DNA from: Peptostreptococcaceae bacterium
GTDB taxonomy: Bacteria; Bacillota_A; Clostridia; Peptostreptococcales; Anaerovoracaceae
NCBI GenBank assembly: GCA_016650135.1
Contig: JAENWH010000139.1
Location: 1 to 5,778, forward strand
DNA: 5,778 nucleotides
Reading direction: 5' to 3'
Under the pieces are notes generated by a model. It was given only the letters and a program-made list of their open reading frames with translations, was not told the origin of the DNA and ran no database searches. Position numbers and translations under genes: made by a program. Positions within the stretch are counted from its first letter, which is position 1. Each line of letters opens with the position of its first letter. Below, one piece after another: positions 1 through 4,809 of this stretch.

Positions 1-1
1 A

Positions 2-292
2 GTTGTGCAGGGAATGCAGATGATCCGCAAGCTTGGCAGGTTTGTAGAGTTCTCTGTGTTTGCAGAACCTACTACCCTTGACTGGTCGATCATCGGAGAC
101 CGCAAGGAACTGGATGTGCTGGGCGCACACTTGAGTCCCTACTGTTTTCCCTTCGTAATCGAGAATATCCATAATGGGAACTTGGCAACCGATGGTGTGG
201 TCAGCTCCATGTTCTCCCTTGAGGATTGGCAGAAGGCTTTCGAATATGCTACAGGCAAGCATGGTGATTACAAGGTTGCCATAAAGTTCTAG
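2..292 (+). CDS. Zinc-type alcohol/polyol dehydrogenase, C-terminal part (erythritol/L-threitol dehydrogenase-like)
   Basis: This is the last 96 or so codons of a gene that begins before the window; the frame is open from base 2 to the TAG at 290-292. The visible part begins in the nucleotide-binding fold with the segment GMQMIRKLGRFVEFSVF. It continues with TLDWSIIGDRKELDVLGAHL, a stretch I recognise from medium-chain, zinc-dependent erythritol/L-threitol dehydrogenases. It ends with the usual C-terminal layout, FSLEDWQKAFEYA then KVAIKF, corresponding to the family's 'L-ED-a-G-KV-i'. Such enzymes oxidise a polyol with NAD(P)+ in the cytoplasm. The zinc ligands lie in the missing N-terminal half, so catalytic competence cannot be judged. 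Base composition is higher in G+C than in the genes to the right, which fits older resident DNA. The substrate is inferred from family resemblance only. Another MDR polyol or threonine-type dehydrogenase is possible. Confidence 0.8.
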   Translation, partial: VVQGMQMIRKLGRFVEFSVFAEPTTLDWSIIGDRKELDVLGAHLSPYCFPFVIENIHNGNLATDGVVSSMFSLEDWQKAFEYATGKHGDYKVAIKF

Positions 293-351
293 TCTTGTAG
301 TTTTTCGTATTCCCGGTTCTTCGGCACCGCTAATGCACCCAAAAATGTATT

Positions 352-506
352 TTATGGGAGTCTTCTATGGCTGGGATACTGCTCATAAAGGAACCGGTCA
401 AAGGTAGCTGTCTTTTCCCCTAGGCTTTTTTTTGAATATCCCAATGAACTGCGAAACTCGATATATTCATGGACTGATCAGCAAGAAAGCTTTTTAGGTT
501 AGCCAT
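352..506 (-). pseudogene. N-terminal fragment of a second tyrosine recombinase
   Basis: On the minus strand an ATG at 506-504 overlaps the stop of the upstream recombinase remnant (ATGGCTAA, 506-499). It is preceded by GAGGTG at 516-511, four bases away. The first residues read MANLKSFLADQ. After a one-base frame change near 465-475 the protein continues as SVHEYIEFRSSLGYSKKSLG, then a short segment ending FDRFLYEQYPSHRRLP, and stops at TAA 354-352. This pattern (a helix with EF-R-SLGYSKKS, then TFDRFL-YP) is typical of the SAM-like core-binding domain at the N terminus of XerC/D-type integrases. No catalytic domain follows: beyond 352 the frames toward the dehydrogenase gene are short and unrelated. 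The gene is therefore truncated and frameshifted. It is too short and broken for a standard gene caller, and recognition rests on the motif pattern read by eye. Confidence 0.68.
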
Positions 507-1052
507 GGTACACCTCGCTTTTGAGAGGGATACCTTCGAATCCCAGAGTACATCTTGCCATCTCCGGATTGGTGGCGATGTACTTGTTTACAGAAATGAA
601 GGAGGAATGCCCTAGGAAAAGGTATATTTCATGGGGCTCCATATCAACTTCTGAGAGCCAGGTAGCTGCCGAACGTCGCAACCCATGGAAAGCTCTTCCT
701 TCCTTCTTCTCTATTCCTGCACTGTTGCAAAGCAGAAAGAACTGTGAACTAATTGCCCATCCTTGGATTGGAATAGTTTTTTGAGGTGTTGCCGTATGGC
801 TATTGTTAGATTCTTCCAATCTATATCTTGCCTTTGTAACGTTGCAATGTCACATGCTCTCAGACCCGTCGTCACCGCAATCAGTATGATCGCATAGATT
901 CGGCAGTTTATCTCATTTTCTTGATTGCAACAATCTAGCAATTTCTGTACTTCACCTTTTGTGAAGCCGGGTATTGTCCTTGAGCGATTCGTAACCCTAT
1001 AGACAGCAGGATCCATCCTGAATTCTGAATAGTGAATTATCGAAAAATTTAC
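499..1052 (-). pseudogene. Tyrosine recombinase (phage/XerD-type integrase), frameshifted and internally deleted
   Basis: Two minus-strand frames together make one recombinase catalytic domain. The first (ATG at 1016, frame open back to a stop at 1053-1055) contains FTKGEVQKLLDCC and the catalytic Arg I box TTGLRACDIATL (Arg codon 860-858). The second, ending at 499, carries HGLRRS (HxxR, His 687-685 and Arg 678-676), LFLGHSS (His 609-607) and the nucleophile in VNKYIA (Tyr 582-580). The spacings HxxR Arg to second His (23) and to Tyr (32) equal those of XerD. From Arg I to HxxR only about 56 residues remain, against about 96 in XerD. So some 40 residues, including the beta-hairpin Lys region, are probably deleted at the frame change near 776-786. 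The N-terminal core-binding domain is also missing. The tail GFEGIPLKSEVY looks like the natural C terminus. A working recombinase is unlikely. This is the remnant of a mobile element that integrated here. Confidence 0.85.
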
Positions 1053-1288
1053 CTACCATTATAGCGTCAGATGATTTTATGGTGTCACCCTTTTATGAGT
1101 TCTTTTGTGCCGAAAGTGTCTATTTTTAGGGGTTCTGCCTAAAAAAAACTGTTTACCGTGGGAAGGCAAAAATACCTTACCGTTTCCGCGGTAGGGATGT
1201 TTTTCTTTCTTACACCATATCAGTCAACCGCACTATTTTGAGATTGTTGCAAAGAACTACTAAGCATTGTCAAGCAGGATAGGGGTGA
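1053..1288. other. Gene-free stretch between recombinase remnant and sugar cassette
   Basis: No convincing coding frame or recombinase N-terminal remnant was found on either strand in this stretch. A perfect TATAAT lies on the minus strand at 1063-1058. A GTGACA sits 19 bases upstream of it, so it could be a weak promoter for the recombinase remnant, but there is no good ribosome binding site before the ATG at 1016. The sequence ACCCCTAAAAATAGACAC and a run of eight or so T on the minus strand (about 1148-1140) follow an imperfect inverted repeat at 1154-1193. Attachment-site halves for the lost element would be expected around here, but no tRNA gene or clear core repeat was seen. Confidence 0.45.
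1154..1193. repeat. Imperfect inverted repeat, possible terminator or recombinase site
   Basis: TACCGTGGGAA (1154-1164) is complementary at 9 of 11 positions to TTTCCGCGGTA (1183-1193). An inner AAGG/CCTT pair (1163-1166 and 1175-1178) extends the possible fold. TTACCGT also occurs twice in direct orientation (1153-1159 and 1177-1183). On the minus strand the fold is followed after a few bases by a T run. On the plus strand it is followed by GGGATGTTTTTC. It could therefore be a two-way terminator or a relic binding site of the decayed recombinases. The sequence alone does not decide between them. Confidence 0.35.
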
Positions 1289-1321
1289 AAGGACGGCAGA
1301 CTGAAACAGTCTGCCGTCCTT
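1289..1321 (-). terminator. Strong hairpin terminator after the epimerase gene
   Basis: GGACGGCAGACTG (1291-1303) and CAGTCTGCCGTCC (1307-1319) form a perfect 13-bp stem with an AAA loop. Two further A-T pairs extend it to 15 bp (1289-1321). It starts 14 bases beyond the stop of the epimerase gene (1336-1338, minus strand). The T tract is short on both sides (TTTCACCCC on minus, TTATTAA on plus). It is placed as the end of the minus-strand sugar operon and may also block read-through from the left. Confidence 0.8.
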
Positions 1322-1335
1322 ATTAATGCTAGTAT

Positions 1336-2199
1336 TTAAGCCATGAGATTTCTAATATATGTAATTGAATCCTTAAGATGTTCGTCATAATCCGTTATTT
1401 TCATAATCTCTCGGTAAAGACTGACAGCAGAACCAACTTCACCACCGGGTCTGACAAAAGGTTCCATTCCAATGGGATTTTTATACTCAATAATTTTCAA
1501 AGTTTCAAATATGGTCTTCCATGGCATCGATCCTAATCCTGGAAATTTCCTATTATTTTCACCGATATGAAAATAACGGAGTCTATCTTTTGCTTTGAAA
1601 ATTGCAGAAACCATAGAATCTTCCTCTATGTTCATATGAAACGTATCCAGATGAATTCCAAGATTAGGAGAGTCAACTTCGTCAAGGTAAGCCAATGCTT
1701 CATCACAGCTATTTATAAGAAAATTCTCGAATCGGTTAACTACTTCAATATTAAAATATACACCTAAATCAGAAAAAACCTTTGAGGCTTCTTTCATAGA
1801 AGTAACACTATTTTCCCAATATTCTTTCTTTTCATCATAAGAATCAATCTTACCATTCCAGGAACCATGGATAATTCCACTACAGTCAGATATTCCACAT
1901 TTGGTCATTGCTAATGCCACATCCTTCAAAACGTTCATACCCGCTTTTCTGTATTCTTTATTTGGAGATCCAATATCTTGCACCGGACTTAATCCCAAGC
2001 TTAAAGTCAGTGCTATATTATATTTTTCAGCTTCATTTTTAAAAGTTTTAATCTGTTCATCATTCAGGTTTCTCAAATATAAAGCACCAAATTCCAACAT
2101 ATCAAATCCAATTGACTTCACTCGAGAAATCAGAGGCATCTGGTCGTTGTTCCAGTTAGTTACAAAACTACCATAGTGTATGGCTAATTTATTGTTCAT
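1336..2199 (-). CDS. Sugar 3-epimerase of the D-allulose/D-tagatose 3-epimerase family
   Basis: This is a complete 287-residue TIM-barrel protein of the sugar phosphate isomerase/epimerase (AP endonuclease 2-like) fold, close to the family's usual length of about 290. Family members epimerise free ketoses at C3, for example D-fructose/D-allulose or D-tagatose/D-sorbose, using a divalent metal in the cytoplasm. Visible active-site blocks are FDMLEFGAL (Glu36), IEVVNRFE with metal/catalytic Glu152, HLDTFHMN with Asp185, FHIGENNR with His211 and Arg217, PGLGSMPW, and GMEPFVR with Glu246. All four metal ligands and both catalytic Glu are present, so the enzyme should be active. The start ATG (2199-2197) has AGGAG at 2210-2206, six bases upstream. 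The gene lies 259 bases downstream of the isomerase-like gene on the same strand and ends before a strong hairpin. An operator-like site at 2317-2330 suggests separate control by the LacI protein. The exact sugar is not readable from the sequence; an L-ribulose or tagatose 3-epimerase role is equally possible. Confidence 0.87.
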   Translation of the reverse strand: MNNKLAIHYGSFVTNWNNDQMPLISRVKSIGFDMLEFGALYLRNLNDEQIKTFKNEAEKYNIALTLSLGLSPVQDIGSPNKEYRKAGMNVLKDVALAMTKCGISDCSGIIHGSWNGKIDSYDEKKEYWENSVTSMKEASKVFSDLGVYFNIEVVNRFENFLINSCDEALAYLDEVDSPNLGIHLDTFHMNIEEDSMVSAIFKAKDRLRYFHIGENNRKFPGLGSMPWKTIFETLKIIEYKNPIGMEPFVRPGGEVGSAVSLYREIMKITDYDEHLKDSITYIRNLMA

Positions 2200-2316
2200 A
2201 ATAGACTCCTTGTATATTATTTAAATACACCTTGTTGTAATGGTTATCCTTACTCAGAATTTCGTATTTTTCTGTTTCTTTCTATCGGGTCAAATACAGT
2301 TTGAAAAATAACACAA

Positions 2317-2330
2317 CGTTATCGCAAAAT
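2317..2330. promoter_or_regulatory. Candidate LacI-family operator upstream of the epimerase gene
   Basis: CGTTATCGCAAAAT matches the reverse complement of the divergent-region operator (TGTTATCGCTAACA) at 10 of 14 positions. It shares the uninterrupted core GTTATCGC (2318-2325) with the central CG. It overlaps a possible extended -10 element for the minus-strand epimerase gene and lies about 118 bases before that gene's start. The downstream half is degenerate, so this would be a weak or auxiliary site. Confidence 0.42.
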
Positions 2331-2338
2331 TATTACCA
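2329..2338 (-). promoter_or_regulatory. Possible extended -10 promoter for the epimerase gene
   Basis: On the minus strand TGGTAATAAT offers an extended -10 (TG-n-TAATAA), which would start transcription at about 2323, inside the candidate operator. No good -35 box was found at the right distance. The 259-base gap from the preceding gene makes an internal promoter reasonable. Read-through from the upstream gene remains possible. Confidence 0.3.
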
Positions 2339-2414
2339 TGACATTGGAGCAGAATTGTCTCATAAGTTTTTACCTTTTGTAAACAGTCTTACCCCATTTT
2401 GTTCTTACTCATAT

Positions 2415-2450
2415 ATGCAAGGCAACAATTTTCATTGTGTTCTCTTGCAT
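2415..2450 (-). other. Two-part intergenic hairpin just downstream of the isomerase-like gene
   Basis: ATGCAAG (2415-2421) pairs with CTTGCAT (2444-2450). Inside it ACAAT (2425-2429) pairs with ATTGT (2434-2438). The structure lies nine bases beyond the gene's stop codon. It lacks a T tract on the minus strand, so it is a poor intrinsic terminator. It might stabilise the mRNA end or attenuate read-through to the epimerase gene. The stems are short and AT-rich, and chance is possible. Confidence 0.28.
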
Positions 2451-2458
2451 CATATCTC

Positions 2459-3658
2459 TTAGATATAAGGAACAATGTTGTTGTTAATGTCAGGACCAAA
2501 AAACTTAAATAATACCAAGGGCTCTTTCCCTGTATTTGTAATTGTCACTCCAGAGACAGCCTTATCATGACATACTAAAAACTCATCATTCGATTCAGAT
2601 AAAGAAACTTTTTGCCCCTCTACCACCTTGTTTTCTATCATTCCTTTTCCACGCCAAACAAAGAGACCATGGACACCATTAGCTTTACTTACATATTTCT
2701 TTCCCGACTCAATGGTAATACGAGTCCCATTAAATTTCGTAGAGTTATACCAAATCCACTCTTCAACAACTCCATCTAGAGGTTGAGCATCAATAAGAAG
2801 AGGTTTTAGGTGGTGGTGTTCATAAAAGGCTGGATCTGCACAAGCCTCCCAATCGATAAGATCAAGTACTGATCTCTCTTTTTTTGCTTCCCACTCTTCT
2901 GGAGCAACATCTTTTGTAAGCAAGTTTTTATTCATGGGAATACCATCAATTTCAGCTTGTAACACTGACATTACATCTGAAGATTCTTGTAATTCAAGTG
3001 TTAACGCTGTTCCTGGTGCATGGAGTATTCCAGCAGGGAGATGGAAACCTTCACCCGGTACATTCAAATAGGCAAAAGAATGTTTCAAAATCTCTTCACC
3101 TTCCCATTTCTCAAGATATGGTACAAAAATCTGTTCTTGCAAGTTATCACGTACAATATAAGGATGCACTCCAAAAAAGGTTTCAGGATGGTTCCCTAGG
3201 TCTTTATCAAGATAATAATAAGCTTCTTCTTTTGAGTTTAATCCAACTTTTTTGGCATCTTCATCCTTTTGATGAATATGGTAAAAAAGTCTATTTTTAT
3301 AATCATATATCTTGAGTAAACGATTTAGGTTTTTATGGTTTTTCCAATATTCAGTACCAAGAATCATCTCTCCACATGCCTCCAATGCATGAGGAAGCAA
3401 AATATCATCTCCCTCTTTGTTAATAATGAAGGATTGGCCTTCATTCTTAGTCTTAATTGTGTTGTCTGCTTGAGTTTCTGAAACTATCCACCGTTCACAG
3501 ATATAGCCCCTGTCTCCAGCATCATATTCTGCTTCAGTAAGTCCCAGTCGTTTCCCTGGTGGTAAAAAATCTCGTGTTACCCAACACGGTTTCATTTGCA
3601 GAATTCCATCATTAGCTTTAATTAACGAAACGATGCTTGTTTGTAAATCATTAGTCAT
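2459..3658 (-). CDS. Class I mannose-6-phosphate isomerase-like cupin sugar isomerase
   Basis: This complete 399-residue protein is predicted to be cytoplasmic and has no signal peptide or membrane segment. The central part follows the type I phosphomannose isomerase plan. FYHIHQKDE (about 125-133) stands at the 'SLQVHPDD' metal site, KEEAYYYLD (143-151) supplies the metal-binding Glu, and GEGFHLPAGILHAPG (about 202-216) contains the third ligand, His213. LELQESSDV (221-229) matches the family's 'EIQQSSD' block. In the first block the usual Gln ligand is His, giving H127-x-H129. Residues 1-120 include RGYICERWIVSET and resemble a lineage-specific N-terminal region. A second cupin-like beta-rich domain (about 295-399) ends the protein. 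Known members interconvert mannose-6-P and fructose-6-P, but the altered site and the gene context leave the substrate open. The ATG at 3658-3656 has AGGAG (3670-3666) seven bases upstream. It is the first gene of the minus arm and is divergent from the LacI gene, so it is probably repressed by that protein. Confidence 0.75.
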   Translation of the reverse strand: MTNDLQTSIVSLIKANDGILQMKPCWVTRDFLPPGKRLGLTEAEYDAGDRGYICERWIVSETQADNTIKTKNEGQSFIINKEGDDILLPHALEACGEMILGTEYWKNHKNLNRLLKIYDYKNRLFYHIHQKDEDAKKVGLNSKEEAYYYLDKDLGNHPETFFGVHPYIVRDNLQEQIFVPYLEKWEGEEILKHSFAYLNVPGEGFHLPAGILHAPGTALTLELQESSDVMSVLQAEIDGIPMNKNLLTKDVAPEEWEAKKERSVLDLIDWEACADPAFYEHHHLKPLLIDAQPLDGVVEEWIWYNSTKFNGTRITIESGKKYVSKANGVHGLFVWRGKGMIENKVVEGQKVSLSESNDEFLVCHDKAVSGVTITNTGKEPLVLFKFFGPDINNNIVPYI

Positions 3659-3682
3659 ACTTTAGCTCCTTAAAAAAATAAA

Positions 3683-3711
3683 TTGACAAACGCTAACTGT
3701 GATGCTATTGT
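3683..3711 (+). promoter_or_regulatory. Promoter for the LacI gene and transporter
   Basis: A perfect -35 TTGACA (3683-3688) is followed after 17 bases by TATTGT (3706-3711). A TG one base upstream of this box makes it an extended -10. The predicted start, about 3718, falls inside the first operator copy, giving a leader of about 68 bases. A degenerate third operator half, CGCTAAC (3691-3697), lies in the spacer. Confidence 0.66.
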
Positions 3712-3713
3712 TA

Positions 3714-3741
3714 TGTTAGCGATAACATGTTAGCGATAACA
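3714..3741. promoter_or_regulatory. Two tandem LacI-family operators
   Basis: TGTTAGCGATAACA occurs twice with no gap, at 3714-3727 and 3728-3741. Each copy is a near-palindrome (TGTTA-nCGn-TAACA) with CG at its centre (3720-3721 and 3734-3735), the hallmark of LacI/GalR-family operators. The pair sits between the two predicted start points, directly before the LacI gene. It is therefore the natural site for autoregulation and for repression of the divergent isomerase gene. Centres are 14 bases apart, closer than two dimers usually bind side by side. Confidence 0.82.
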
Positions 3742-3746
3742 TATTT

Positions 3747-3775
3747 AGAATAACACTATTTGATCATATTTGCAA
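3747..3775 (-). promoter_or_regulatory. Promoter for the isomerase-like gene
   Basis: On the minus strand TTGCAA (3775-3770) and TATTCT (3752-3747) are separated by 17 bases, matching four of six consensus positions each. The start would be near 3740, in the second operator copy, leaving a leader of about 80 bases. It faces the plus-strand promoter, so the two transcripts would overlap across the operators. Confidence 0.5.
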
Positions 3776-3785
3776 AGGAAAAAGA

Positions 3786-4781
3786 ATGGCTACTTTAAAA
3801 GATATAGCTGAAAGAGCTAATGTATCAACAATGACAGTATCAAGGGCCATAAAGAATTCTGGTTGTGTCAATATGGAAACGCGTAAACGGATTGAAGAAG
3901 CTATAGAGGAATTTAATTACCGCCCAAATGCTCTGGCTCAAAGCTTAGTTACTCGAAAAACAAATAATATTTTAATTATTGTTCCGGATATAGAAAACTT
4001 CTTTTTTGCTGAAATGTTAAAAGGAAGTGAAAGAATTCTCAGAAGTAATGGGTTTAATGTTCTGTTTGGTGATTCTTCTGGCAGAATTAACAGAGAAAAA
4101 TCACTAGTTGATCTTGGTATGTCAAAGATTGTTGATGGCATAATTGTTTATGTACCACGAGCAGATGATGACTACTTAAAAATGGTCAGCAGAGAAATAC
4201 CGCTTGTTGTAGTGGATAGAAATGTTCGTTTTGCAGAAGTTCCTCAAGTATATTTGGACAACTGGTCAGGAGCAGTTAAAGCAATAGACTATTTGATTGG
4301 TAAAGGACATCAAAAGATTGGATTGATTGAGGGACCTGAAAATGTTTTAGCAAACCTGCGGCGTAAAGAAGGGTTTGTGTCAGCACTTAAAAAACATGGA
4401 ATACCCGTGAATGAAGAGTATATCTTTGTTGGAGACTTTTCCTTTGAAGAAGGAAGAGATGCCTTTGATTATTTTTCAAAGCTCTCAAATCCTCCAACTG
4501 CTGTGTTTGCTACAAACGATGTTATGGCTCTGGGTTTTATCCAGCAAGCCCAAGAGAATAATGTAGCAATTCCAGAGGATTTTTCTATAATCGGCTTTGA
4601 TAATATCTTATTTTCAAAGCTAATTAACCCGAGACTTACAACAATCGACCATCCAAAAAACGATATGGGTGAATTCGCAGCATATACATTGCTAAGGATG
4701 CTGGGGTTTGAAATCACAATTCCAGAATATGATTTGAAAAACGAGTTGATCGAACGAAACTCAGTAGCCAGTATTTTATGA
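3786..4781 (+). CDS. LacI/GalR-family transcriptional repressor
   Basis: This complete 331-residue regulator has the family's usual length. The N-terminal helix-turn-helix reads TLKDIAERANVSTMTVSRAI (3-22), followed by the hinge helix YRPNALAQSL (45-54) that inserts into the operator's central CG. The rest is a periplasmic-binding-protein-like effector domain. It includes NILIIVPDIENFFFAEMLKG (61-80), VVVDRNV with the sugar-contacting Asp-Arg (144-146), GHQKIGLIEGP (174-184), FATNDVMALG (241-250), IIGFDN (268-273) and LTTIDHP (284-290). It should bind the tandem TGTTAGCGATAACA sites just upstream of its own gene and release on binding a sugar or sugar phosphate. The ATG at 3786 has AAAGGA (3774-3779) six bases upstream. 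It is divergent from the isomerase-like gene and precedes the ABC ATPase by 28 bases, so it is probably co-transcribed with the transporter. Repression is the usual mode for the family, and activation is not excluded. Confidence 0.93.
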   Translation: MATLKDIAERANVSTMTVSRAIKNSGCVNMETRKRIEEAIEEFNYRPNALAQSLVTRKTNNILIIVPDIENFFFAEMLKGSERILRSNGFNVLFGDSSGRINREKSLVDLGMSKIVDGIIVYVPRADDDYLKMVSREIPLVVVDRNVRFAEVPQVYLDNWSGAVKAIDYLIGKGHQKIGLIEGPENVLANLRRKEGFVSALKKHGIPVNEEYIFVGDFSFEEGRDAFDYFSKLSNPPTAVFATNDVMALGFIQQAQENNVAIPEDFSIIGFDNILFSKLINPRLTTIDHPKNDMGEFAAYTLLRMLGFEITIPEYDLKNELIERNSVASIL

Positions 4782-4809
4782 AATTGGACAAAGGACGGTA
4801 AAATTGGAA

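Noticed and set aside
293..351. Possible terminator after the dehydrogenase gene (CGGT...ACCG around 314-330)
   Set aside because: The stem is only four bases and there is no following T tract.
521..784. An open plus-strand frame of 87 codons
   Set aside because: It lies antisense to the recombinase remnant, whose catalytic motifs are clear, and its translation shows no recognisable domain.
1901..2176. Open plus-strand frame of 91 codons, and a shorter one at 1567-1767
   Set aside because: Both are antisense to the epimerase gene, which has all its active-site motifs and a good ribosome binding site.
2998..3315. Open plus-strand frame of 105 codons
   Set aside because: It is antisense to the isomerase-like gene over its conserved core and has no known motif.
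3723..3732. Perfect 10-base palindrome TAACATGTTA as the operator centre
   Set aside because: It arises from the junction of the two 14-base copies. LacI-family operators normally have CG at the centre, which fits the other register and also the site at 2317-2330.
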